Translations under genes and position numbers: made by a program
Notes under the pieces: generated by a model
Database searches by the model: none
The model's input: the letters and a program-made list of their open reading frames with translations, nothing else
What the model was told of the DNA's origin: nothing
In this document: one piece after another, positions 27,201-39,200 of the stretch
Layout of the letters: every line of letters begins with the position of its first letter
Numbering within the stretch: the first letter of the stretch is position 1
DNA from: Rhexocercosporidium sp. MPI-PUGE-AT-0058
Taxonomy: Eukaryota > Ascomycota > Leotiomycetes > Helotiales
DNA: 64,000 nucleotides
Assembly: GCA_020746875.1 (NCBI GenBank)
Contig: JAGTJL010000005.1
Coordinates: forward strand, 1 to 64,000
Reading direction: 5' to 3'

Positions 27201-30049
27201 TTGATTTAAGAGCTTAAGTTCTGGACGGGCATATATTAATTATTAGGATAGCGTAAGTAAGGTTAGTGAAATAAATAAAAATAAGCAGACTAATAACGGG
27301 AAATATTTAATTTCAAAAATAAAGTTTATTAAAAATAAGAAGTAAAAATAAGCGTAAAATTTCTAATTAAATAAGAATTTTCTAAAGATCGAAAAGAAGC
27401 GATTATAATAAAGGATTTAAATAAAAGAATAAGTAAATAGGAGGGAAGTTCTTTATTTATAAAAAGTTATATAAAACGAAAATCGTATTAAAAGACACAT
27501 TTAAAATATACTCGTAAAAAATTAATAAATTAAATTCGCAAAAATAACAGTAAATACGACTGAAGTCTTCTGGCTATGCTTATAGCGTTATGTATTATTT
27601 TACTTAAAGTGCAGAATTAATATTAACTTTAATCAACGCGGTCGGTACTTAATATTTGCGTACTAAGACATTTTAATTAAATAGCGAAAGAAGCTAGAAA
27701 TAAGCGACGAGTATATAAATATTATACTACCGACCAATAAAAAAAGGCAGTTTTAAGCAAGACTTATATAAAGACTAATACTATACTTTTTAATAAACTT
27801 AAGATAGAAATACTTTATTATAAATTATTATTAAATAATAAGAAATAATTCCTAGTTTAAGAAATACGTTAAAGAAAAGCATAATATTAAAGAAAAGCGC
27901 CTGATTGCGATTACGACTTTAATATAATATATATTCAGTAATCCAGTAGTATATTTTCCAGTCGAAGAGAGGCGTAGAGTAAGAGCGGGGACGGCCCCGG
28001 AACTGAACGAGCTTGAAGAAGTAATAGCGAAATACTAGTATAAGCGACAATTAGCAGTTTAAGTAATTTCTGTGAGTATTAACGACAGGCATATAATAAA
28101 ATAAGACAGAAAAACCGGTTAAGCCCGATTCTACGAAAGCCGTAATATTAAGAAGATTATAAGATTAGCAATTATTACGTATCTCGAAGACCCGGAAATT
28201 ATCTGATAAATAATTTAAAGTATTTAACGCTTAATTAACCGGGTTTATAATTAATTTCACGAACTCGGAAGATATATTAAGCAAATATTCCGCAGCATCA
28301 ATAGCAACTTAAGCGAAAAGCTTATAAAAAAGGTCGGCGATAATATATTAATTACGTATATTAAAGTATAATAAAAACTTATTAGCTTTCTTCTTAAGTT
28401 ATTTTTATAAAAAAAGCGATTTAAGTTAGAGTTTAATAATAAATAAGAAGTATTATTATAAACGCTATTAACGGCGGAGGACGATTCAGCCAAGGAAGAG
28501 GCCGTATTAAATCTCAGCTTAACTTTAATTAATTAAAGAATAATTAAAAGCGCGTTTTTGTCGCCGGTAATATACTAGATATTAATAAATAGTTTTTATA
28601 TATAAGAGGTATAATAGAAGACGGCTATAGAATTTCGATATATCCTGTCGCCGTTAGCTTATTACGTACGCCTTATATTAATAATTAATTAAGTTCGCCA
28701 GGATTTAATTATAAAGATTATTACGGTAAAAGCGTATTATAAGAAATATATTCATAAGGATTCTTATATTATATTTAATTATATATAATAATTACAGAAT
28801 TATATTAAAGCAGCGGAAGGCGATTAGTACGGGAATCTAATTATTATTTAAGAAAAAGATTCCCGTTCGTTATAATATAAGAGAGACGACCTGAAATTAA
28901 ATATAATAAAAGAAGAGTTAATAAGCTTACTTAAGGATTTAGAAAAAAGGCTATTATCCGAGTTGGTTTTCCGTAATACGTTATTCTTTAAGGAATATGC
29001 ACTGAATAAATTCAAAAATAATTTAATATAAAATAAAAGGAGGGAATACTTTTTAGATATATATAACGACAAACCCGGGTATATAAGAATAGCTAATAAG
29101 TAGAAAATGGCCTTAAATGCGACTAAAGACTACCCGATAGGAAAAGTAATAATATAAGAAATATAATTAATTATAAAAAAAAAGCGAAATATATAAAATA
29201 AATAAGTTAATACTTACAAAGCTATATAATATATTAACGCTAAAAGAGGCGAGGAAATTATAAATTAAAAGATATACGGCCCGCTTCCGATAATTAATAA
29301 TAATAATATATTTAACAGAAGGGCTAACGATAAGAATATAAGAATTACTTTTTATACGTTAAGCAAACGATTAAACAGGTTACCGAAGTATTATATTAAT
29401 ATAAAATCTGATTATAATTATTAATATATATAATAAAATAAACGCGTTAAAAGGAACGCCAATTATAATTATAAGATTCCTGCCGGAGCGAATAAATCGG
29501 ATTATAATAACGTAGATTTTAACGGTTATTCTATTTTAAATCGCGATTTAAATAATAATAAAAGAAGGGGATCGCTTGCCTTTCTCTAGCTTTTTACTCT
29601 AGGATAAAAATAAAGTCTGGTTATTAAACGAATTAACGGCAGTACTTAAGGCCGAATCGAAGGCCCGGATAAAAGTTAAATTATACGAGCAAGCCTGGCG
29701 TTAAGTAATAATCGCGCTTAATAAGAGGTTTATACGAACGGGCCATATAGCCGGTATCGACGCCCATATCTTATAATTAAGCTATAATAAGGAAGTAAAA
29801 GAGTATTACTACGCGTTTTAAATAAACAGCTTAGCAGGTCTAAGTTTAAAGACAATTAATACCTTCCGCGGAGTATCGAGACGCTAGCATACGTTCTAAG
29901 GGTTTAAGCGAGAAAGTTCTGGAATCTCGTCTTAGCCGTCCGATAATAAATTAATACTAAAGACTTATATTTAAATCTCTTATTCTAAAGATCTTAATAG
30001 CGTAAAACTAATACTACGAGAAGTATTAAACGAATTTTAACTAATTCTT
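27201..30049 (+). pseudogene. Amino half of a TLH-like protein, RIP-degraded
   Basis: Plus-strand relic ending just before a facing motif pair at 30.05-30.11 kb. Its last 150 codons, from about 29,600, match the region that precedes the RecQ core in fungal telomere-linked helicases: the segment ELTAVLKAESKARIKVKLYE, a trace of the AGH...Y box near 29.77 kb, and TINTFRGVSRR followed by the family's WH..F signature near 29.88 kb. The region from about 27.5 kb is coding-like but harder to place. The spaced Arg, His and Tyr of this box recall tyrosine recombinases; that link is inference only. Stops are mostly at Gln or Trp positions. Confidence 0.55.
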
Positions 30050-30115
30050 TTATAAATTAAAACTTAAAAGAAAGCTGCAATAAGCGCGGAATTACTTTAA
30101 ATTTTTATTTATAAA

Positions 30116-32630
30116 GGATAATCGCAAAAAGTCAAAGTGCAATAAAAATTAAAGCAATTGTACGGCTCGACAAGTTTTCGAACAGTAACGCAATAGGAAA
30201 TAATAAAAGTAATAATAAAAACAAAATAAAATATTATATAAGTAGCTTTAACTAAAGCAGGGAAGACTTTTATATATATAATTTCGGCGAACTTAAGCTT
30301 TAGCAAAGTGACTCTTATATTTATGCCGTATACTATTCTGCGGCAAGAAACTATAAAATATTATCAAGACTTAAGTATATTAGCCGATATGCTTACTGCT
30401 AATATAATGCCTTATATAAATATAATATTTACAGTTCCCGAGGTGGCTACGGTTAATTATTTTGAAGGGTGGATTCAATTAATAATAAAATAATAATTAT
30501 TGAAAAGAATAGTTTTCGACGAATGCTATTACTTAATAATAGATATAAAATGGCGATTAGCTTAAGAGATAATAAATAACTTATTTAAAGAATCCGGCGT
30601 TTTTAATAAATATATTATATAAAAGGTTTTCTTGTTTACGACGCTCTTAAAAAAGATGCGGGTAATAATGTACGATTAAGTAAATATGAAGTCGAGTTAA
30701 GTAAAGGAAGTAATAAAAGAAATTATAAGGAGAAACTTACGCCATCAGGTTCGAGTGATGAAAAATAATACAGAGTACGAAGATAAAGTAAAGAAGATTT
30801 AAGGAGAAGTAAGACTAGCGTCGAAAATCTTAATATATATAATAAAGAAAGCTTTTAAAAGAAGATTAGCAAAAGCGTTAAGTATCGGGTTTTTCTATAG
30901 AAACTTATCTTTAAGCGACAAAAATAAGATAATAATAGGTTTTTAAAAGGCTAATAAGCAAATAATAATAGTAATAACGGCGGCTAGCGAAAAACTAAAT
31001 TTAAGAGTAATAGCAGTAGTATATATTATAAGGGCGTTTAGGATTCCAGATTATTATTAATAAGTAAGATAGGCTGGCCGGAATAATAACGTAATAGATT
31101 CGATCTTAATTATTTCGGAAAATAATTAAGGAAAACTAAGAATTAATTAGAGGCCGAGAGCGAGAGAAATAAAAGAATTAATATAAACGGAAGAGTATAA
31201 GAAACGGATTTTGTCGGCATATATAAACGGAAATCTGAGGTAATATAAAGAAGGAGATATAAAGTACGATAATTATAAAGCTTAAGATTTTGACACGCGT
31301 ATAATAGAACCTCCGACCCTGTTTATTAAAAAGCCGCAATTAAATATAAATACTCTTCGAAGCGCAGATTAAGTATTTTTTTAATATAATAAGTTTAGTA
31401 TATCCGCGACGTTAATAGCGACACTTTTAGCCAAATAATCTAATTCGTTAAAAAGGAATTATAATTAAATCAGTACTTATACGGCGTCTTTAAGGCCGAT
31501 AATATTAAATTTAATACTAGTGAATATAATTAAAAATAATAAAAGATATCGTTATAATAACTCGTCCTTAAAAGTAAATATTATAACTTCAAGCTTATCT
31601 TACGTAATAAAGGAATCTCCGCGTATTATCGCCTCGCCTTCGAGAATTCCAGAGATACCTAAGCTTATAAATAAATAGGCATTGAAAGGTTCAAGTATAA
31701 GAAATGGATTAAGGCGAAAGGATACGCTAATTATAAAATAAAAGGGTTTGCAAATTATTAGAGCTCAGAGGATTAAGATCGAAGATAATATAAAATTATT
31801 AAGTAAGATAAAGCTTATAAATAAAGAAATAATTATAAGTTTATATTTAAAACAGCGAGATTTTTAGCTTATATAAATATAAAAGTTATTTAACTTAGTT
31901 TTTATAATAATATAAATAAGTAATTCGGCGTACGCTAGAGCAATAAAGAATTAATTATTAATAAAAGTGAATAGGAAGATAATAAGCAAGACCGCGAGTA
32001 TAATAAAAGGATTATTAAAAAAAAGAAGAATAATAATAAAATACTTATAATATTAATTATAAGGAAATATAAAAAAAGCGACGCATTCGTAGATTAAATA
32101 TAATAATTGCGACGCGAAGCAGTTGATATATAAAAAGCAGAAGATAAAAGTAGCAGTAATAAAACGGAAAGTATTTAAGTCGGGGTTATATTAGAAGTAT
32201 TATATACCGTATAAGATAATTCTTATATTATATAAGAAAGCGAATTATATATGAGATAATATTATAAAAAATATAATGATATTAAGTTAAAAGATCGAGA
32301 AGCTGAAGGATATTTTTAGGGCCTATAAGGTTCGAGAAGCGGCTAATATAGATAACCTAATCGAGGTTTTAAGCAAGGAGCTTGGAGGCAAGCAAGACGT
32401 TTTTTAATATTAAATATAAATAATCTTTATATATATTATAATTTAAATTAAAATAAAATAAATTATAAAAATAATGCGTCTCGATTAACAATTAAAAAAA
32501 TTATTTCTTTTATAAATCGAAAGAAGTAAAGAGCTTCTGAATATAATTATATTTTAACCCTTGCGAATATGGAAAATAAAAAATATAACTTTAATAACGT
32601 ATAATAAGAATAGAATTTAAGTTAATTATT
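30116..32630 (+). pseudogene. RecQ-like DECH helicase core, RIP-degraded
   Basis: Superfamily 2 helicase relic on the plus strand. Walker A reads ALTKAGKT at about 30,243-30,269. Motif Ia lies in an open stretch from 30,308 (VTLIFMPYTILRQETIKYYQ). The DECH box is read as VFDECY near 30,511-30,530. Motif V is ITAASEKLNLRVIAVV near 30.99 kb, and motif VI, eroded, follows near 31,040-31,085 (family QQ.GRAGR). Frame is kept across all motifs. The carboxy part to 32.4 kb is charged and unrecognised. It differs clearly from the helicase at 11.6-16.3 kb, so it is not simply its duplicate. A motif pair separates it from the upstream amino half, suggesting two genes rather than the usual single TLH gene. 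Confidence 0.75.
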
Positions 32631-32699
32631 TTATAAATAAAAACCTATAAAATAATTAAATATTTAGATTATTATTTATAAGATTAATTAATATTAAAA

Positions 32700-33800
32700 T
32701 AAGAAGATTAATATAAGTAAAAAAAGAATACTCGAAAAGGGGAAGTAACTAGTAGAAATATATTAAAATAACGTGATTATCTAAAATAAAAAAAAAGTAT
32801 AAGTATAAGTTAAAATAAATTAAAATTCAATTAAAGATTATATTAAAGTTAATTCTTAAAATAATATATAATAATTAAAAGTTATATATATAAAAAAGGT
32901 AAGATAATAAGCGGTTTTGAAATTACGAACGATTTTTAATAAAAGACCAAGAATTATTACGTTAAACTTTATTTATTAATAAAACTAATAAGAATTATTT
33001 ATTATATATATTTTTCGTTTATTATATAAGGACTACTAATTAAAGCTTTCGCGTATTTTTACTGTGATTCCCTAAGGGAAAAGCTGGAAATTAAGGACAG
33101 AAATACTAACCGATAGACTCTTAAGCCTCTTTAATAAGCCAAAAATTAAGCTCAGTTTTAAAGTTAGTAATTTAAAACTTAAAAGACTAACGACACTTTC
33201 TTAAAGATTACTTATTTTTATTATTAAGCTTTAATTATTAAAAGATATCTTTTATAATAATAATAGTAAATTATAAAAAAGTAAATTAAAAAAGATTAAT
33301 TACGTTTTATTTATTTTAAAAGAAGATTTAAATAAAAATAAGTCTTTTATTCTTAAAGCAAAAAACAAGCGCAGTACCGGAGTAACTTTAGCCTGAGTTA
33401 TAAAGAAAGGCAAGAAAAACCTCTGAGCTTAAATTATAAGTCGGTATATATTATTAATTAATTAAACTTTTTTTTTATTTATTTTAATATAAACTAAAAA
33501 AGATATTAAAATAAAAAAGTCTGGCGTTATTTTTTTTTATTTTAAAAAAATATTCCTTTTTTTTTTCTTTTTTTCTTTCTTTTAATAAGCTAAGCTATAA
33601 GCGGGCGGAAGTAATCGAGGGCGATTACTTATTATAATTAAGGACGGATATAAAGTGGCGATTTTAATTAGAAAATAATACTTAAGGCGTTATTTAAGAA
33701 ATTAAATATATAACCTTTAAAGGTTTATATAAGAGGCCTTTTCTTTATATAAAATTAAAAAAATTAAATACTTTTTTACTTTAAATTTTAATTTTTTAAA
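32700..33800. other. AT-rich RIP DNA without recognised content
   Basis: About 1.1 kb of AT-rich sequence between the last facing-motif pair and the copia relic. Stops are dense in all frames. Short T-rich runs occur near 33.46-33.58 kb. No LTR, terminal repeat or coding remnant can be supported. Confidence 0.5.
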
Positions 33801-35740
33801 ATTATTAAGCTTCTTACCTAGTGCCTTGCGCCGTGCTACGTTCTTTGTTTATTATAGCTTCTATAATACTTTTTTATCCTTGAGTTTTGACTTTCGGAGC
33901 TTTTAATTAATTTTTGAATTGGTTTAATATATAATTAAAATAAGTCTTTGTTTAAGAGATTCGTATTATTTTTTTTAATAATTATATTTTTAATAATATT
34001 TTCAATGATTTTAACCTAGTTTATAATAGACTTATTTTCTTTAATAAGATTATAAATAAACCGGGCTTTTTAAATCGTGATTTTTACTTTTTTACTTAAG
34101 GTAATATAAAAGCTATCTTTATTAAAACGCATATTATGTATGATAATTATTCTGTCGAGACGTAGCACTTAGATTTTATAAATATTAAAAGCGTAGAAAC
34201 CTATAAAATATCCGATATGCGCACGCGCAATTGTTTTAAACGCTTTCTTGTTTTGTCTTTTAACTCTTTTTATTATTAATAAGTATACTTTATAATTATA
34301 TATATAAATCTTATTTTAATTTAGTCTGAAATTTATAATAAGTCTTATAATAAACGCTAAGTCATATTACTGAAAATAATTCCGAAACTATTTATTATTA
34401 ACTTTAATAAATAATAACTAATTATTTACTCGCTTTAAGCTTTTATTATATAAATAAATCCCTGTAAGTGTAAATTTAATGCTTAAATCTATTAAGAGAT
34501 TAGCTAATAGTTTTAATGCTTTTATTAATTGCTTTTTAATTAAATCTTTCGGCTCTGTTATTTAACTTATAAGTTATCGTTAATAAGAGTTCGAGGTCAA
34601 TTCCGAGCTTATTAGCCTATCTTTTATATTTTATAAATCCTTGAATTATAATAACTGCTTTCTTTTAATTATATTTAAATTTATATATTAAGAGTTTAAA
34701 TTACTTTTAAACTTAAGCTTTAAAGCTTTTAATATATTAAAACACTTTATTATATTTTTTTATTTATAATATATAATTAACGAGTAAGTCGTTATACTTG
34801 TATTTAAGCACGAGGAGCTAAAAGTAATTACTTTAGTATTTCAAATAATTAAATAAATTTTAAGTGACTTTTTAAAATACTTTAAAGGATTTCCTTTTTA
34901 GTAAACGCTTAAAAATTACTTAAATAATATAAGTTAAAGTATATTATTTATACTTAATCTGTTTTATTATTTTAATAATTTTAACATTTTTTGCTATATT
35001 TATTAATTTCTTTAAAGCATTCGGGCTTAAATGGCTTACTCGTAAATACTAAATATATTTTAAGTTTATTTTAAAATAGTTTATACGACTTTTTTATTTT
35101 TTTAAAAAGCGTTAAAAATATTATAGTTTTTATAGCGCTTAAGAATATATTATAAGTGCTCGAAGAATAAATTAAACGTGGCTTATATTTAAAGAAAATA
35201 AGGTTTTGTTTACGCTTTAGCTATTATATTATATAATATTCTTTAATTAACAAGCTTTTCTCGTTTTATTTCAAAGTGCAATTTATACCACAGAATTAAA
35301 GACTAGTTTTATAAAGACGAGTTTTAAAAATGATATTAATATAAAAGTTTTCTATAACTGCGACGTCGTAAAGCGTGAGATTAAATGATTTTTTATTTAG
35401 ACTTTTAAGTACTGCTTTTATAACTCGAGTTTCGCGCTTAATAATAGGCAATTAAGAGCTTTTATACTTAATTAAATCCTTAAAAGTGAATTTTATAAAA
35501 GATCTTTTTAATAATATTAAACGATTAATAATTAAATTAATTGCTTTATAATTATTTAATAAAGTAAAGTCTAATAAAAAATAAAATAAATTCTAAAGGG
35601 AGTATATATTCGTAATTAAATGTTCGGCTAAATTAAATAAGAGCATCGAGTGCGCGTAAGTCCCGCTTATTTCTCTTTTATTTAATAAGTTTTTAAGAAA
35701 AGTAAACTTTTTTTTATTTAATTTATTAAATCTTTACTTA
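33800..35740 (-). pseudogene. Ty1/copia pol relic (protease to integrase)
   Basis: The minus strand, read from 35.7 kb leftward, gives a copia-type polyprotein. The gag/protease junction carries NLTLYDVAVIENFYINII near 35.36 kb. The integrase carboxy-core (family YT..QNG.AERFN) is read as TYKLNNRAERFN near 34.55 kb, and the post-integrase segment ARAHIGYFIGFYAFNIYKI lies near 34.2 kb. Reverse transcriptase and RNase H, which should follow, are missing, so the element is truncated on the left. Stops are at Gln or Trp positions. The gypsy element at 35,746 cuts it on the right. Confidence 0.7.
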
Positions 35741-35745
35741 TTTAG

Positions 35746-36011
35746 TATAACGATAAGTGCACTTAAGAGCTTCTCAGCGAGTCAGGGAATCCAGAGGTTC
35801 AGAGGTAATTAAGTTATGCCGAGTCGGACTAGTACCGGAGGAGTTTCGAAGGAGCTTATATATATAAACTCATACTTCTTTTATTCTTTTTTTATTTTTT
35901 TATTTTTTTATTTTTTTATTTCTTTTATATTAAACTTATTAACTCTCGATAGCCTTAGCTAAAATACTATTATATACTTCTTATACTATTCTCTTAATTA
36001 GTATCGTTATA
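35746..36011 (+). repeat. 5' LTR of the gypsy element
   Basis: Aligns along its length with 43,165-43,422. Shared blocks include CTTAAGAGCTTCTC near the start, ATGCCGAGTCGGA in the middle, a TATATATATAAACTCATACT segment that looks like the TATA region, and AACTCTCGATAGCC near the end. Starts TATAAC and ends GTTATA, the RIP-altered forms of TG...CA termini. Confidence 0.9.
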
Positions 36012-36299
36012 TTAAATAAGAAGATTACTTCCGCCAGAGACGGCTTTATAATACTTTATTAAAGATTTAATTATTAATATTTTAAAAAGTCAAAATTCCA
36101 GAGATTTTTTAATAATTAAAAACTAAAGTTTAATTTAGCACTTTATAATTAATAACTCCTGAAGCAGTCTTCGCTAACTACGCTCCAAATAACTCCTTTC
36201 GCACAAAGGCCGCTATAAATAAATTTTAAGGAAGTGTTTTTATTATATTCAAAACCTTATTATTTAAATACAAAACCTCCCCCGAATCTGCCCCGAGTT

Positions 36300-39200
36300 A
36301 AATACTTATTTTTATTAAAACTTATTATATCTTAACTAATTACTAAAAAACCTATTAAATTAAGTCCTTTAACTATTACGACCTTTTTAAAGGCGCCTTT
36401 TAATTTAAAAACACTTATTGCCTCGTCTTTTAAAACTAGCGTCGTTACCTAAAAGAATAAAGGCAAAGCTTAAGACGACATAAATTATAATAACCTTAAC
36501 GTTTTAAAAGGACTTTTTTAAGCCGTTAATAATTAAACTAAAAACTAAATAAATAAATAAATAAATAAAAAGAACTCTAATTTAGCTTTATTAAAATTAA
36601 GGCTATACTTATAGCCCTTATTATCCTTCGGCCTAATTTAATACGACTTAACGACGATTTTAAAAAAGACCTTACTCCTTCCGAGCTTTCTGAACCACCT
36701 TAAAGTCGCTTACAAACCCTTATTCCTCTTTTATTTTAATTAATAGAATTTAATAAAAGTTCGCTAAAAAGTTATGCTTCTTTTACTCCCGGAGCTTATT
36801 TAGGCTCGTTTCGGCTTCTTAAGATTTAATTAATAAAGAAGATTACCTTATTAAATAATAGCTTAAACCCCTTATTTAAATAATAACGTGCTTTAGTTTA
36901 AGATTACTTAAAAGTTAACGTTAATTTCTATTTAACGAAAAAAGCTTGTCGTACTTTTATTTAAAAATTAATTACCGGAACGGCACGATTTTATTTAAAA
37001 CCTTAATACTTTTCGAAAACTTATTTTTTTAAGATTATTAAAGAAATAATTATATTCTTAAAATTTTATTTTTTAATTAGTTATAAAGCGGACGAGTTCC
37101 GGTTTACTTTTTACGATTTATATATGAACCTTTATTTTAAAAAGACTTTTATTAAATTTAAAATAAGATTTTAAAGCATTATTATTTAAAGTAATATCGC
37201 TAAGTCGGAATAATTCTTTTATATATAATAAAAGCTTTCTTTTAAACTATAAGATAAAACCTTTATTATTAAGTTAATTTAAAAAAATTATTATAATAAA
37301 ATAATTTCCTACTTTATCTCGCTAAACTTAAAGAATCGCCGGAATTATATACTTAACTTAAATTTTATTTTAATTCGTATCCTAAATATAACCTAAAAGC
37401 CGTCTAGTTCGGATCAGACTACCTTTTTCGTTTAAACGCTTACTCAAAGAACTACTTTTATTTATTAATTTTTTTTTACTCCGTTCCAGCGCTTTTCTAC
37501 TTTTTTACGACAGTTTACTCCCTTTTTACCGCGCTAAAACTCTATATATTTAAGACCTTAGACTTTTATAAGTAATAATTTAGTTAAGTATTATAATTAT
37601 AATAAATTTAATTATTATAAAAGCGATTACCCCGAGACTCCTAAAGTTTAGCTTATAAATAAAAGAATCGAAGAAAAAGGCGTAAAATTAAAAGAAAAAT
37701 AAAAAGAGTTATTAAAAGAATAAATAAAAGAAAATAAAGAGGCTTAAAAAAAGACTCTTTTTTAAGTTTACGTAAATATGATTTATTAAAGCTTAATTTA
37801 AACTCTTTTATAAAAGGAAAGTAATTCTTAATCTCTTATATTATTAATATAAATAAATATAACGTTATATTCTCTGCTTTAATAAATACTAAAGTAAATA
37901 ATTACCTTTTCGTGAATCGGACTCTTTTCGTACGCCTTTCGGAAGCCCTAAGAATAAAGATTTTACTCTTCCTTTATATTGTTTTAATCTGTGGTTTTTA
38001 GAATTCCGTATAAAGCCACGCTTTTTATTATATACGTCTTTATTTAATAATAAACGGCAGACGCGTATATAATTGCCTTTTTGTCGTACTTAACCTAAGA
38101 AACTAAGATATAATAATTAGCGTTAAATAAATAAGACGCTTCCGCGTTAAACTCGATTTAATTAATAATCGTCTTATATAGCCCTTTGTATATTCACGAA
38201 CTCCCCGCTAAATAAAAGAGCTAATCTTATCGCTTCTTATTAAGGCTAAAATAAGAACTATTAATTACTATTAATTAAATACTAACCGACGTGACTTAAT
38301 TATAAATTAAATTAATTAAAGACAACGACACTACTAATTCGCTATTAATTATATATAAGTATCGACGTTATTAAAGAATCCCTTTAAGGAATAAAAGCCA
38401 AAAACAGCTCCGAAACCCTTACTTTTAAAGCCGGTCGGAAAACTAAAAGCAAGGAAGCCTTATTTACGACTACACCGTCTCTTAAAACTTATTATAACTC
38501 CGTAAAAAACTCCCTTTTTTATTTATGAAATTAACGTAAACGCATTTTATTTTAATATAAAAAGTAAAAATATTAAATTCTTTATAATTAGTATTTATAA
38601 AGTAAACTGAGTCTTATAAAAAAAATATAAAAAAGAGAATTTAAATACTTTCCGAATTATAACTAAAAAGTTTCCAAAGTAATATTAACTTCTTAAAAAA
38701 GTATTTTTTAAGACAGAATCAAATGTTTTACTACCTTATTAATATTACGACTATAAAATTTAATTAAAAGCTTTATTATTTAATTCTTATTCTCTTTTAT
38801 ATTATTAATTAATAAAAGAGTTAAAAGTATTAAAAAAATACTTTTTAAAAAACTTTAATAAAAGGTTTATTAAAACGAATTAAAATCCCTTCGCTTTTCT
38901 CGTCTTTTTTATAAAGAAAAGTAATAAAGGATTACGTTTTTATATTAATTACCGTCGTTTAAATACGTTAACGTAAAAGGACTTATATTTTATACCGAGA
39001 ATCGACGAGCTTCTCTCTTATATATCAAAAGCTAAAGTATTTATTAAACTCGATATTCAGGCTGCATTTAATTATATTTAAATGAACTCTAAGTCGGAAG
39101 AATATACGACCTTCCGTACTCAATATAAGACTTATAAATATAAAGTATTACCCTTTAGACTTTATAACAGATTAAGCATATATTAACGTTATATAAACGA

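Larger units (their letters stand above)
16601..32682. repeat. Dispersed facing-motif family, about 31 copies
   Basis: A 16-20 base motif, consensus TATAAATAAAAACCTG with RIP variants, recurs only between 16.6 and 32.7 kb. Forward copies (>) and reverse copies (<) start near: 16601>, 16659<, 16969>, 16993<, 18558>, 18596<, 18679>, 19552>, 19597>, 19626<, 20978>, 21011<, 22849>, 22896>, 22941>, 22974<, 23007<, 24625>, 24661>, 24692<, 24748<, 25562>, 25593>, 26263<, 26969>, 27007<, 27181<, 30050>, 30096<, 32631>, 32661<. Forward copies precede reverse copies at every cluster, so each can fold as a stem. Clusters fall between reading frames. Each copy contains AATAAA, so a role as two-way poly(A)/terminator signal is possible; transposon termini are another. 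Confidence 0.8.

Noticed and set aside
28257..29072. Two minus-strand frames of 74-78 codons (28,257-28,493 and 28,848-29,072)
   Set aside because: Antisense to the plus-strand TLH-like amino half; open by chance because TAA/TAG on one strand reads as Leu/Tyr-type codons on the other.
16601..32682. Interpretation as a Starship giant transposon
   Set aside because: No DUF3435 tyrosine-recombinase captain or other Starship cargo families were recognised, and the motif-delimited layout does not fit.
16601..32682. Interpretation as an integrated large DNA virus
   Set aside because: No capsid, packaging ATPase or family B polymerase motif seen; a probable spliceosomal donor and the TLH-like helicase point to a fungal element.
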